NCBI GenBank assembly: GCA_029212925.1
Contig: JARGOB010000004.1
Coordinates: 21,375 to 85,374, forward strand
From: Coxiellaceae bacterium
Lineage (GTDB): Bacteria > Pseudomonadota > Gammaproteobacteria > Coxiellales > Coxiellaceae
Direction of reading: 5' to 3'
DNA: 64,000 nt
Numbering within the stretch: position 1 is the first letter of the stretch; the number at the start of each line of letters is the position of its first letter. A program made the position numbers and the translations under genes. The notes beneath the pieces were generated by a model. It had not been told where the DNA came from. It did no database searches and saw only the letters and a program-made list of their open reading frames with translations. This document shows, piece after piece, positions 34,149 to 43,165 of this stretch.

Positions 34149-36131
34149 ATGAATAAAATATGGATATTTTTAGTCCGCTCAATGTTTGCCTGTGCTTTAT
34201 TTATAATAAGTGCATCTTACGCCGGTAATGTTACTGACACCTTATCAAATAAATTCATACCAAACGGTGTCGTACTGAATATGGCGCATGATACTGCGAA
34301 TAATGCACTATTTGTTGCGGGCAAGTTTACAGGCTTTGGTGTGAAAACAGGTGGCGGCGCATTGTTTGAACACAGCGGAAAGCTGATTAAACACAGCCCA
34401 ACATTTAGTGGTAGCGTACTTGCCTCCATTGCCGATGGTAACGGAGGATTCTATGTGGGTGGTAACTTTACCCATGTGAATACTACAGACATACAGTATT
34501 TAACTCACATCAATCAACATGGAGTGATTGATACGCACTTTAAGCCAGCAATTGACGCACCAGTGAGGCACCTTGCTAAAGTGTCTACCCGATTGTATGT
34601 AGCGACTGATCACAATGTGTATGAGGTTGATTTGTTATCGGGACAGGTGCTGCCAGCATTCTCTCTCCGTGTTGATAACCTTATATATGATATGCAAGCC
34701 GACCCTCAGGGTGTTTTTATAGGGGGAAATTTTAAGCACGTAAATGGCGTGCCTTGGGCGAATTTTGCAAAAGCGAGCCGCAACACCGGTGTAATCGATA
34801 GGGGGTATTATCAAACAAACGATATTGTAAATAAAATTCTGCCGACATCAAATGATGGATTATTTATATCAAATTATGCTGCGCCACTTAAAATTATTAA
34901 GTTACACAAGTCGGCCGGAACCATTGACCTTAGCTTCTGTGGTGGCTGTATAGTTCATGCCCCGCTTGTTATGGCCGTTAACAGTCACTGGCTATATGTT
35001 TCAGTTGCCTCACCACCCTATCTTCGCCGCTACGTAGCTAAAACTGGGCAAGTAGATAAGCACTTCCCTGTTCATCTTGATAAAGCACCTAGCACGATCA
35101 CATTTGACAATACGTATATGTACGTAAGCACGGATGGCAAAATTGCAAGATTTGATAAGCTACACTTTGTGCATGATAAAAATTATCATCCGTTTGTATC
35201 CAGCAAGGTGGTGACAGCATCTCATAATAATGATCAGTTATTTTTAGGGGGTCATTTCAACAGTGCTGGTAATGAAGGGCCTGCGTATTTAGCTAAAATT
35301 GATTTAGCAACGGGTGTATTCGATCAACATTTTAATCCAGTCATTAATCATGCGGTTTACGCTTTATTGCTGGATCAGAACCGTTTATTTGTCGGCGGTG
35401 AATTTACGGCTGTTAATGGCCAGCATGCAGACAGAATCGCCCTGCTATCACCTGAAACAGGTGGACTTGATCAAACATTTTTGCCACAAGCCGATGGTCC
35501 GGTATATGTTATAAAAAAACACCGTGGTTATTTATTTGTTGGCGGACAGTTTGTCTATCTCGGAGGGCGTCAAGAAGATTATCTGGCTCGTTTTAAGTTA
35601 AATGACTTGTCTCAAGACAGTCGTTTTGCATTGGGTCAGGACAATACCGTATGGGATATCGCTTTTAGAGGGAAGCACTTATATGTTGGCGGTGACTTCA
35701 CGGATCATCTGAATGATTATTCTTTGGATACGGGTATTAAACTAAGAAAATTTAAACCGATTATAAGCGGTAGAGTTAGGCGGCTGTTATTTGATGTAGA
35801 TCATGTTTATGCAACGGGCAACTTTCCAGAAGTTGTTGTTCGGTTGAACCCACGAACGGGTAGAAGGCGTCCAAAGTTCAAAGCCAACATAACCGGTCAT
35901 GGTTTTTCTTTAGCGAGACACGGCGATTATATTTATGTGGGCACAGATCATTCACTGGTGCGTTTAGACAGTGTAACAGCCGAGCAAGATATACATTTTA
36001 ATCCAAAACCAAACGGCACTGTGTATCAAGCATTGGTGGATAATGATAACTTGCTGGTTAGTGGTTACTTTACGCGTATTGCAGATCAATTTGAGCCTTA
36101 CTTATCATTAATTAAGCTTGAAGGTCAATAA
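34149..36131 (+). CDS. Secreted beta-propeller protein with delta-60-like repeats
   Basis: A 660-residue exported protein. ATG 34149 starts a signal peptide (MNKIWIFLVRSMFACAL to ASYAG). The rest is built of repeats of about 45-50 residues around a GG-x-F motif: VGGNFTHVN, IGGNFKHVNG, LGGHFNSAG, VGGEFTAVNG, VGGQFVYLG and VGGDFT. Each is followed by a segment of the type LD-x-x-F-x-P. This is the delta-60 repeat pattern, which forms a beta-propeller or related all-beta structure. Enzymatic residues were not identified, so a binding or adhesion role is likely. The ORF opens 29 codons earlier, but only the inner start gives a signal peptide. It overlaps the convergent gene at 36125 by seven bases. 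Confidence 0.75.
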   Translation: MNKIWIFLVRSMFACALFIISASYAGNVTDTLSNKFIPNGVVLNMAHDTANNALFVAGKFTGFGVKTGGGALFEHSGKLIKHSPTFSGSVLASIADGNGGFYVGGNFTHVNTTDIQYLTHINQHGVIDTHFKPAIDAPVRHLAKVSTRLYVATDHNVYEVDLLSGQVLPAFSLRVDNLIYDMQADPQGVFIGGNFKHVNGVPWANFAKASRNTGVIDRGYYQTNDIVNKILPTSNDGLFISNYAAPLKIIKLHKSAGTIDLSFCGGCIVHAPLVMAVNSHWLYVSVASPPYLRRYVAKTGQVDKHFPVHLDKAPSTITFDNTYMYVSTDGKIARFDKLHFVHDKNYHPFVSSKVVTASHNNDQLFLGGHFNSAGNEGPAYLAKIDLATGVFDQHFNPVINHAVYALLLDQNRLFVGGEFTAVNGQHADRIALLSPETGGLDQTFLPQADGPVYVIKKHRGYLFVGGQFVYLGGRQEDYLARFKLNDLSQDSRFALGQDNTVWDIAFRGKHLYVGGDFTDHLNDYSLDTGIKLRKFKPIISGRVRRLLFDVDHVYATGNFPEVVVRLNPRTGRRRPKFKANITGHGFSLARHGDYIYVGTDHSLVRLDSVTAEQDIHFNPKPNGTVYQALVDNDNLLVSGYFTRIADQFEPYLSLIKLEGQ

Positions 36132-37333
36132 AAAGTATAATACCTGGACTGACAGCCTGCTCCCATTCGTGAGCAGTAATTGGCTGACAATAAAACTGTT
36201 CCAATGACCGTTTTTCCAATATCCATGCCACGAGGCTCATAAATATTGGAGCCAGGGATTGTGATAGGCGTGAAATTAAGACCGCCATTATTTAAATAAA
36301 TCATACTGTATTGTGTTGGATTAGAGCTAGCACGATTAAGATTACCAACAATGATGTCATTCAAACCATTGCCATTCACATCGTAGAGCAGTACGGGTCT
36401 TGCACGCTGAGGTAACTTACCTGCTGTTGTTATCGGAGATGGGGCGACTACGCCATCAGCAGACACTCTCCAGATATTTGCCATCTGAGCAGGTCGGTTT
36501 GACTGCCCACCATTACCAACGACAATATAGTTTTGATCACAACCGGTAAGTCTTCCTACGGCGACATTCATCGACTGTAGGTTTTGCCCAAATTGACTGA
36601 TCAATTGTAGATGGCCATGCTCGAAACGATACACCGCATTTTTATGTGGAACGTTAGAGGAAGACCAATGCGCTCGTGAGGTCACCACAATAAATGCTTT
36701 GCCTTTACTGTTGTGATAAATTTTAATTCCCATGGTTGCAGTGCCTAAATTAGGAAATCGGATCTCTCTAAAGTTCATATTACCTTGGTTGAGCAACAGC
36801 AGGTTTTGCTTTCTACCTGCAAAGCCCAGAATAATATCGTCATAACCGTTGTTATCAATATCACCGACCGCAATGGAACGCGCACCTTTTGCTCTCGTTA
36901 ATGCATGTGGTACTTGATAGTGCTCTGAAGCCAGGTATGCTACGGCTGCTGAGACATACTGACACCTAGATGAGTGACAATCACCGTTAGCAACAACGAT
37001 ATCCTTATGCCCACTCCTGGCATTATGCTCAAGGTGTGCAGCCTCAATACCGATTGAAGCGCTGCTTGGGTAGCCTAGTGGCTGTTCACATACGAGATCA
37101 GTAGTCGCACGGCGAAAGTGGCAGATATAGTTCTGCCCGCCATCATGTCGGCCTACCGCAAGCAATACGCTATCATTGAGACCATTACCATTTAGGTCAG
37201 CTAATTTTACGGCAGTTGCGGAGATCCCCACAGGCCCAAAGCTATGCTCAACCAAGCGTGGCAAGCGAGCAAATACAGTGAGCGGCAATAGCAATGCAGT
37301 TAGTGCAAATAACGACAATCTATTTTTAAGCAT
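36125..37333 (-). CDS. Secreted FG-GAP/VCBS-like repeat protein
   Basis: A 402-residue exported protein with signal peptide MLKNRLSLFALTALLLPLTVFA. It contains repeats with the calcium-binding type sequence D-x-N-x-N-G-x-x-D: DLNGNGLNDSVLLA, DIDNNGYDDIILGF and DVNGNGLNDIIVGN. Others are degraded. These belong to FG-GAP/VCBS propellers as in integrin alpha chains. Six cysteines in pairs suggest disulfides. It faces the other secreted propeller protein at 34149 tail to tail, so the two may form a surface module. No catalytic motif was seen. Confidence 0.75.
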   Translation of the reverse strand: MLKNRLSLFALTALLLPLTVFARLPRLVEHSFGPVGISATAVKLADLNGNGLNDSVLLAVGRHDGGQNYICHFRRATTDLVCEQPLGYPSSASIGIEAAHLEHNARSGHKDIVVANGDCHSSRCQYVSAAVAYLASEHYQVPHALTRAKGARSIAVGDIDNNGYDDIILGFAGRKQNLLLLNQGNMNFREIRFPNLGTATMGIKIYHNSKGKAFIVVTSRAHWSSSNVPHKNAVYRFEHGHLQLISQFGQNLQSMNVAVGRLTGCDQNYIVVGNGGQSNRPAQMANIWRVSADGVVAPSPITTAGKLPQRARPVLLYDVNGNGLNDIIVGNLNRASSNPTQYSMIYLNNGGLNFTPITIPGSNIYEPRGMDIGKTVIGTVLLSANYCSRMGAGCQSRYYTFY

Positions 37334-37359
37334 ATCAAATCCTTTTGATCAGAGTATCA

Positions 37360-38442
37360 TTATTTGTTTCTTGAAAACCACCACATCGCAATCGGCAACA
37401 AGATCAAAATATAAATACAAAAAATACCAGCATAAGCCAATGCGCCGGTAAAAATGCTCGGTGCCATCAAGACAATCAACACCGGCGGCAGATAAGTCGC
37501 TAATGCAATCACCGCACCGCTTTTACCTTGTTTTTTTAGTTTCAAACCATCGGTTAAGAAATCCATTAAACTGACAGAAACACCCAAGAAGGCAGTGATC
37601 GCACAGATCGATACAAACGCCACCCCGAGACTTTGTACTATGGGGTTATGGGTGATATCCACCAGGTGCTTCATTAATAATGATGTGGTATTGGCTGAGT
37701 GATTCATGGCGACCAACCCAGTACCACCGGCGCGTGCTACAGTGGCTTGAATCGCACCAATCCAAATCAAATAAAGCACCATGGGAATTAAGCTGCCGAT
37801 CAACACCGCGCGGTATAAGCGTTTTTTATCACTGTCTAAATATACCCGCAGGCTCGGCAAGATAATCGCGTAACCAAACGAGCAAATGATAACCAGCAAC
37901 GCGTTGCCGTGAAATGTAAAATCGCCATCAAATAATTGATGCTGATTACCATGCGGCAGAATAGTGGCCAACAAAATAATGCAAATCGTAATTTTAGCTA
38001 ACATCAATAAGCGATTCACCAAGTCCACCGAATAAATACCACGGTAAACGATACCGCCCAATACAAACACGGTAATCAATGTGGCTGACCAGCGCGGAAT
38101 CGCGATATCCATTTTATGCAATAGCGCTTGCACAATATCACCGCCCGCAGCTAAAAAAGCGCAAATCAAACTATAAAGCAATAAAAGATAAGCACCCCAC
38201 GTCAAAATGGCAGCTGATCGGCCTAATGTGTGTCGTGACATACTGACCAAATTGGAACCAGGCTTCATGTCTAAATTAACTTTCAATAACGCAAATGAAC
38301 CTGCCGTCATCACCAGCCAAGTAAATAGCACCATGACAATACTTAACCAATAACTCTGCTCAGCTGTCACAATCGGTAACGCCAGCATGCCACCACCAAT
38401 ACAGGTGCCTAAAATAAGTAAAATACTGCCAATTTCTTTCAT
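37360..38442 (-). CDS. Aromatic amino acid permease (TyrP/Mtr type)
   Basis: A 360-residue protein with eleven predicted helices of the hydroxy/aromatic amino acid permease family. The start MKEIGSILLILGTCIGGGMLALPIVTA is the family's unwound first helix, with the GGGMLALP substrate motif. Such permeases bring in tyrosine, tryptophan or phenylalanine with protons. Which of them cannot be told. The protein is about 40 residues shorter than E. coli TyrP. A remnant of the same C-terminus lies at 34000-34040. Confidence 0.87.
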   Translation of the reverse strand: MKEIGSILLILGTCIGGGMLALPIVTAEQSYWLSIVMVLFTWLVMTAGSFALLKVNLDMKPGSNLVSMSRHTLGRSAAILTWGAYLLLLYSLICAFLAAGGDIVQALLHKMDIAIPRWSATLITVFVLGGIVYRGIYSVDLVNRLLMLAKITICIILLATILPHGNQHQLFDGDFTFHGNALLVIICSFGYAIILPSLRVYLDSDKKRLYRAVLIGSLIPMVLYLIWIGAIQATVARAGGTGLVAMNHSANTTSLLMKHLVDITHNPIVQSLGVAFVSICAITAFLGVSVSLMDFLTDGLKLKKQGKSGAVIALATYLPPVLIVLMAPSIFTGALAYAGIFCIYILILLPIAMWWFSRNK

Positions 38443-38620
38443 CGTTATTGCTCTGTTCCTAGTCAGTGGCCACCAGTATATTCGAGATCGTCAGCAATGA
38501 TAACCCCGCATATGTACAAAAACAGCTTATAGCGCATCTCGATAATATGAACTATAATGATCGACGTGTTACACACCGGGGCGAACCCCCATTGTTTTAC
38601 CCCTTATAAGGAGATTTACC

Positions 38621-38884
38621 ATGAGAAAGAAAATTATTGCTACAGGTGTTGCTGCTGTTATATCAACAAGTGCAATGGCTGCTGGTACAGGCTGTGGCGC
38701 GTGTAAACCATGCTCTTCAGCTACGTCAACAACTACTAGCGCTACTAAATGCAACCCATGCGCCGCTAAATGCAGCCCATGCAAGGCGACTTCATGTAAC
38801 CCATGCGCTGCTAGCAAAGCCGGCAGTGGTTGCAGCCCATGCACACCATGCACACCGTGTAACCCATGTGCTGCTTCTTCATAA
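38621..38884 (+). CDS. Exported Cys-rich protein with C-x-P-C repeats
   Basis: An 87-residue protein. MRKKIIATGVAAVISTSAMAA is a signal peptide, and the mature part of about 65 residues has 16 cysteines, mostly in CxxC pairs: CGACKPC, CNPC, CSPC and CTPCTPCNPC, spaced by Ala/Ser/Thr-rich links. No Trp, Tyr or Phe occurs. Such repeats suggest a metal-binding or heavily disulfide-bonded protein of the envelope. A strong ribosome-binding site (AAGGAG) precedes the ATG and a terminator follows the stop, so it is a real single-gene unit, probably well expressed. The family is not known to me. Confidence 0.8.
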   Translation: MRKKIIATGVAAVISTSAMAAGTGCGACKPCSSATSTTTSATKCNPCAAKCSPCKATSCNPCAASKAGSGCSPCTPCTPCNPCAASS

Positions 38885-38900
38885 GCATTACTGGTTAAAC

Positions 38901-38935
38901 AAAAAAAGCAGTTGTATAATACAGCTGCTTTTTTT
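38901..38935 (+). terminator. Rho-independent terminator after the Cys-rich gene
   Basis: AAAAAAAGCAGTTGTAT and ATACAGCTGCTTTTTTT form a hairpin with a T-run. The A-run on the other side makes it work in both directions. Confidence 0.88.
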
Positions 38936-38952
38936 ATTGCATGGAGCACCAC

Positions 38953-39636
38953 ATGAGCAACGATATCGCCACCCCCATCATTCAAGCCGTCAGCAATAAT
39001 CAACCACTCAACCCTGAAGATACCATTGAGACTTGCTATGAGGTATTAAAGCGTTCCGGCTCAAATATCGTATGGGAAATTTTGCGTCAATCCGATAAGT
39101 TTATGCAATGGGACCACTACCCCAAAGGCGATGTATATGACAAGCAAACCCATAGCCAATATTATTACCATACACACGAGCCAACCGATAAACGCTTACC
39201 TGAACATGGCCACTTTCATTTATTTGTTAGAAAAAAAGGCATGCCGAAACACATACAACCGGCAATAATAACTGATGACACCATCAAAGCCGAAGACCAA
39301 GATGATATCTGCCATATCATTGCGATATCGATGAACAAACAAGGCTTCCCTATCCGCCTGTTTACCACCAACCGCTGGGTCACCGGTGAAACTTGGTACG
39401 ATGCCGATGCCACCTGTGAATTAGTTGATTTATTCAATATCAGCCACGCCTGGCCTTCATGGCCCACCAATTTATGGTTGAATGCCATGGTGCAATGGTT
39501 CGCACCGGAAATAAAGCAATTGATCCAGCAGCGCGATGAGGTTGTTGCGCATTGGCAGTCCGAAGTACCCGATCATTTGATTTATGAAAACCGTAATCTC
39601 GAAGTGGTTACGCATATGGATATTGAAATCGAATAA
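38953..39636 (+). CDS. Conserved soluble protein, possibly DUF6969
   Basis: A 227-residue cytoplasmic protein. The central part YYYHTHEPTDKRLPEHGHFHLF with clustered histidines, followed by TNRWVTGETWYDA, looks like what is now grouped as DUF6969, although I recall this family only loosely. No function is established, but the His cluster may bind a metal. ATG 38953 has GGAG six bases upstream, and a frame four codons longer is less likely. It is followed by a palindromic repeat. Confidence 0.6.
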   Translation: MSNDIATPIIQAVSNNQPLNPEDTIETCYEVLKRSGSNIVWEILRQSDKFMQWDHYPKGDVYDKQTHSQYYYHTHEPTDKRLPEHGHFHLFVRKKGMPKHIQPAIITDDTIKAEDQDDICHIIAISMNKQGFPIRLFTTNRWVTGETWYDADATCELVDLFNISHAWPSWPTNLWLNAMVQWFAPEIKQLIQQRDEVVAHWQSEVPDHLIYENRNLEVVTHMDIEIE

Positions 39637-39639
39637 AGA

Positions 39640-39670
39640 CTGGATCCCGGCTCGGGGGCCGGGATGACAT
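39640..39670. repeat. GGATCCCGG/CCGGGATGAC palindromic repeat
   Basis: CTGGATCCCGGCTCGGGGG with CCGGGATGACA is identical to the copy at 19660 in the first 30 bases. It lies four bases after the stop of the preceding gene. Confidence 0.88.
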
Positions 39671-39817
39671 GTGACACCCCGAAGATGGCTAGATATTAAA
39701 ATGTCAGACTCGCGGTCAGTTTGGTTGATTAGTGCTATGAAAAAACCGCAATGTATAACCAATACCTGAGGATTTTTGAATAGTGCTAATCAACCAAAAT
39801 TACCCGAAGGTGGCATT

Positions 39818-40108
39818 TTAATAATTTGGCATGGGTGGTGGGGCAAAGTTACTTTGCATGTACTTATAGTTGTTGTTCTGTTGAATAATACCCGAAGCTT
39901 CATTAATCGCATTATTCAATGGCGCATTTTGCGCATCGATACGTTGACGCTGATTGTAGCCTTTAATTACTTGTTGTTTTTCACTTTTGGTTAAAGAGTT
40001 CCATTGATTTTGTGGCACACCAAACACCGTTGGTTGAGAAGGTCCGCAGCCGACCAATACAGCGGCAATGAGTGAACCGGCTAATACACAACTCAAAAAA
40101 CGTTTCAT
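39818..40108 (-). CDS. Small lipoprotein, paralogue A
   Basis: A 96-residue lipoprotein. MKRFLSCVLAGSLIAAVLVGC ends in a lipobox (LVGC). The mature part begins CGPSQPTVFGVPQNQW, then has a glutamine-rich helix (KSEKQQVIKGYNQRQR). It shares CGP-xx-PT-x-FGVP-xx-Q and the Gln-rich helix with the next gene at 40123, so the two arose by tandem duplication. ATG 40108 with AAGG upstream is preferred to a TTG three codons earlier. The function is unknown, and it is likely anchored in the outer membrane. Confidence 0.75.
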   Translation of the reverse strand: MKRFLSCVLAGSLIAAVLVGCGPSQPTVFGVPQNQWNSLTKSEKQQVIKGYNQRQRIDAQNAPLNNAINEASGIIQQNNNYKYMQSNFAPPPMPNY

Positions 40109-40122
40109 AACTGTCAACCTTG

Positions 40123-40467
40123 TTAGTTTATATTAAAAGATGAACTGGATGATGAACCAGTACACGTACGATTATTGGCTGGACCTGAGCAACTTTCACT
40201 GCTCGAAGACGACAAACTCTTATGCACATGAATCAAACTACCGGCAGCACCTAATAAATCCCATGCTGTTTGATCTTCCGCATTTTGTCTTTGCTGTTGA
40301 TTGTAATTTGCAATGGTTTGTTGTTGCTGTGCTTTACTCATTTTTTCAAATTGAGTTTTGGGTACACCAAACTCAGTCGGCACGTGTGGACCGCAAGCGG
40401 TTAAAAAACCAATCACACTAAACGCACCAGCTAGCATTAAACCTTTCGTGAAAATTCTGTTACTCAT
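40123..40467 (-). CDS. Small lipoprotein, paralogue B
   Basis: A 114-residue lipoprotein with lipobox LTAC after a signal peptide (MSNRIFTKGLMLAGAF). The mature start is CGPHVPTEFGVPKTQFEKM, closely matching paralogue A. Its C-terminal 40 residues are Ser-rich with two cysteines (SESCSGPANNRTCTG). GAGGAG precedes ATG 40467. It is upstream of paralogue A with only 14 bases between them, so both are likely transcribed together. Confidence 0.75.
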   Translation of the reverse strand: MSNRIFTKGLMLAGAFSVIGFLTACGPHVPTEFGVPKTQFEKMSKAQQQQTIANYNQQQRQNAEDQTAWDLLGAAGSLIHVHKSLSSSSSESCSGPANNRTCTGSSSSSSFNIN

Positions 40468-40480
40468 CAGCACTCTCCTC

Positions 40481-41200
40481 TCACTGAGACGGCACTACCA
40501 CATCACTAAAAACGCCATCAACCCCCATAGTATATAAGCTTTTTATGCGCTCTGCACTGTTAGCTGTCCACACTAATAGCGATAAACCGGCTTGATGAAT
40601 GGCATCGACCGCCTTTGCCTTGATCAATCGCTGATCAAGGTTAACTGATATGCACTGATATTGCTCAGCAAGTCGGGCAACTTTGGCATCCCAACGATCG
40701 GCTATTAAGCCGCGCGGCAAATCGAGTAATTGCTGCTGACATTGCTTAACACAATCAGCTTGACCGCTCGACATCAGTATCGAACAACCATTAGCTAATG
40801 GATATTGCTGTATCAATCGCTTCACTGAAGCCACTAATGCTTGCGCATCTCGTGCTGCACACTTGCACTCTATATTAATGCTTAGTTTAAGCCGAGCGGC
40901 TAACTGCAACCATTGCGCCAATGTTGGGATACGCTCACCTCGAAACGTTGGCGCGAACCAACTGCCGGCATCGAGCTTTTGGATTTGACGTAACGTTAAG
41001 CTTCTAACTTTGCCACGACCATCAGTGGTTCGATTAACCGTGGCATCATGAATCACCACCACTTCATCGTCCGCTGTAAGTGTCACATCAAATTCTACCC
41101 AGGTTGCTCCTAACTCGGCTGCTAATTGCAAAGCAGCCAAGGTGTTTTCAGGTGCTAACGCTGACGCACCACGATGCGCTAGACGTTTAGGTAGTTGCAT
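40481..41200 (-). CDS. Glycerophosphodiester phosphodiesterase
   Basis: A 239-residue cytosolic TIM-barrel enzyme of the UgpQ type, which hydrolyses glycerophosphodiesters to glycerol-3-phosphate and an alcohol. The catalytic motifs are HRGASALAPENTLAAL near residue 8, VEFDVTLTADDEVVVIHDATVNRTTDG (metal Glu/Asp and His) and later SINIECK. There is no signal peptide. It overlaps the upstream secreted-protein gene by 14 bases, so the two are coupled. Lipid breakdown products would be a natural substrate. Confidence 0.9.
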   Translation of the reverse strand: MQLPKRLAHRGASALAPENTLAALQLAAELGATWVEFDVTLTADDEVVVIHDATVNRTTDGRGKVRSLTLRQIQKLDAGSWFAPTFRGERIPTLAQWLQLAARLKLSINIECKCAARDAQALVASVKRLIQQYPLANGCSILMSSGQADCVKQCQQQLLDLPRGLIADRWDAKVARLAEQYQCISVNLDQRLIKAKAVDAIHQAGLSLLVWTANSAERIKSLYTMGVDGVFSDVVVPSQ

Positions 41201-41888
41201 TATCCGCCTTAGCTGCTAATTTCACATTGGCTGTTAATGTAATTTGATTAGCCAATTGAGGCGAGCTACCCGCTGCATGTGTTGCCTCATTTGACGCACT
41301 CGCTGCCTTCATATACATCATTGGCATAGGCCGAGGCTGCGCACTGATAAACTGAATATTTGCTGGATAATATTGCTTATTGTAGGTTTTATTGAGTGCC
41401 GCCACTTCTTTATTGACCTGCTGATATAGCTGATCGCGCAATTGCATTTTAGCCGTATTCATTTCTTGTAATGTGGGCACAAAAGCCATGCTTTGCACTT
41501 TATATTGTTCACCACTGCGATTCAGTTTAGTTAATTTTTGATTCAGTGTTGATGTATCTTTTTCAGGTAAACGCGCTGTTGCATATAAACGTAAGTTTAC
41601 CAAACCTGATTGATCTTTTGAAAAACTCATCGACGTTATACGCCACTGCACTTTCGGGTACAGCCCTGCTAAGCGTTGCATAATCGCTTGACGTTGGCTG
41701 CTAACATTACTGCTTTTTGAACCCGCTGCTACTGCCACTATCACTTTAGCGGTATCTGTTTTGATCCATCCTTGCACACTGGATTGGAAGCTAACAGTGG
41801 ACAGTAATGGTGCTGGTTTTCCTGCTATAGCAGAGCTGGATAAACCCAGAGCCATTGCGCCTGCGCAAAATATAATCTTTTTTAGCAT
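41187..41888 (-). CDS. Secreted protein of unknown function
   Basis: A 233-residue exported protein with signal peptide MLKKIIFCAGAMALGLSSSAIA. The mature part has a block with alternating strands and helices (VIVAVAAGSKSS, QAIMQRLAGLYPKVQW, NLRLYATARLPEKD). The tail ends in LTANVKLAAK. The pattern recalls SIMPL-like periplasmic proteins, but no signature is strong enough to assign it. It is upstream of and overlapping the glycerophosphodiesterase gene. The 190 bases before it hold no recognised feature. Confidence 0.55.
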   Translation of the reverse strand: MLKKIIFCAGAMALGLSSSAIAGKPAPLLSTVSFQSSVQGWIKTDTAKVIVAVAAGSKSSNVSSQRQAIMQRLAGLYPKVQWRITSMSFSKDQSGLVNLRLYATARLPEKDTSTLNQKLTKLNRSGEQYKVQSMAFVPTLQEMNTAKMQLRDQLYQQVNKEVAALNKTYNKQYYPANIQFISAQPRPMPMMYMKAASASNEATHAAGSSPQLANQITLTANVKLAAKADNATT

Positions 41889-42085
41889 GATGGTTCACTT
41901 CTGGTTGTTGGTGTGATGCTAATGATATTACCGCTTTACTGAGTAAGTGTCATCTCGCGAACAACGGCAATTAAGGCACCTTGGTAACAACCCTGGCGTA
42001 CTAGTGCAGTACGGAGACAATAAATCTAAGTTCCGAAATCCAAAAACTCGTGGTAATATGAGCCACCAAAATAGGAGCCGGATTG

Positions 42086-43156
42086 ATGAGCATGAAAAAA
42101 AGACAATATTCCCATGATGCCTTAATGCGCTATGCGCGCCGTCTAGGCTTCGGTGAAATACACACCTGCATCGATCCTAAAACACAATTACACGCCATTA
42201 TTGCCATCCATAGCACCAAGCGTGGGCCAGCGATTGGTGGTTGCCGCTTTAAACAATACAATGCAACTGGCGAAGCTTTGCACGACGTGATTCGGCTAGC
42301 TTATATGATGACGATGAAAGCGGCGATTAGTGACTTGCCACACGGTGGTGCTAAAGCGGTCATTATTAAACCAAAAAATATGCAAAATGTTGACCGCGCT
42401 GCGCTGTTCCAACGCTTTGGTGAATTCATTAATGAAATGAACGGCCGTTATATCACCTCATTGGACGTGGGTACTACAACAACCGATATGGACAATATCG
42501 CCAAAGTTACATCACATGTAACTGGCCGCACACGCCCTGATTACGTTGCCGATCCATCACCGCATACCGCTGAAGGTGTGTTCCGTGGTATTCAGGCGGC
42601 GGTGAAATATAAGTTTGGTCGTGACAATATGGCTGATTTACACGTTGCCGTACAAGGGGCTGGCCATGTGGCATATACCTTAATAAAGCTACTGGTTGAA
42701 AACGGCGCCAAAGTCACGGCTTGTGATATTAATCCTGAAGCGATCGACCGCTGTGTTGAAGAATTTGGTATCGAAGTGGTTAGCCCGGAAACAATTTACG
42801 ATGTCGACTGTGATATTTTTGCACCCTGCGCCTTAGGTGGCGTGGTCAATCCAAATACAATCGAACGCCTTAAAGCACAAATCATTGCTGGTTCTGCCAA
42901 TAATCAACTAGCGCATGGTAAATATGCGCATGTATTGCATGAGCGCGGCATTTTATACACACCTGACTTTGTGATTAACGCGGGTGGTTTAATGTGCGCT
43001 TCTTCTAGCTATCTGCATGATAGCCTGGCACAGACATCCGAGCAGGTTGATAAATTGTATGATACCTTATTGGAACTGTTCGATCGTTCAAAAGTTGAAA
43101 ATCGCCCAACCACGTTGGTAGCTGAGAGCATTGCGCTAGAGAAAATACCCGCTTAA
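42086..43156 (+). CDS. Leucine (branched-chain amino acid) dehydrogenase
   Basis: A 356-residue Glu/Leu/Phe/Val dehydrogenase that oxidatively deaminates branched-chain amino acids to 2-oxoacids with NAD+. Family motifs are GPAIGGCRF, LPHGGAKAVI with the catalytic Lys, VAVQGAGHVAY for NAD binding, and IAGSANNQLA and INAGGLM. AGGAG precedes ATG 42086. It is the first gene of an operon with the oxoacid dehydrogenase E1alpha (9 bases after), E1beta and E2. The products of this enzyme are direct substrates of that complex, so the operon degrades Leu/Ile/Val to acyl-CoA. Confidence 0.9.
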   Translation: MSMKKRQYSHDALMRYARRLGFGEIHTCIDPKTQLHAIIAIHSTKRGPAIGGCRFKQYNATGEALHDVIRLAYMMTMKAAISDLPHGGAKAVIIKPKNMQNVDRAALFQRFGEFINEMNGRYITSLDVGTTTTDMDNIAKVTSHVTGRTRPDYVADPSPHTAEGVFRGIQAAVKYKFGRDNMADLHVAVQGAGHVAYTLIKLLVENGAKVTACDINPEAIDRCVEEFGIEVVSPETIYDVDCDIFAPCALGGVVNPNTIERLKAQIIAGSANNQLAHGKYAHVLHERGILYTPDFVINAGGLMCASSSYLHDSLAQTSEQVDKLYDTLLELFDRSKVENRPTTLVAESIALEKIPA

Positions 43157-43165
43157 GGAGAGCTT

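Noticed and set aside
38569..39003. Long open frames overlapping the Cys-rich gene in other frames (rich in His, Leu, Ala, Val)
   Set aside because: They are shadows of the repetitive CxxC coding sequence and have no ribosome-binding site. The 38621 frame has a signal peptide and strong start.
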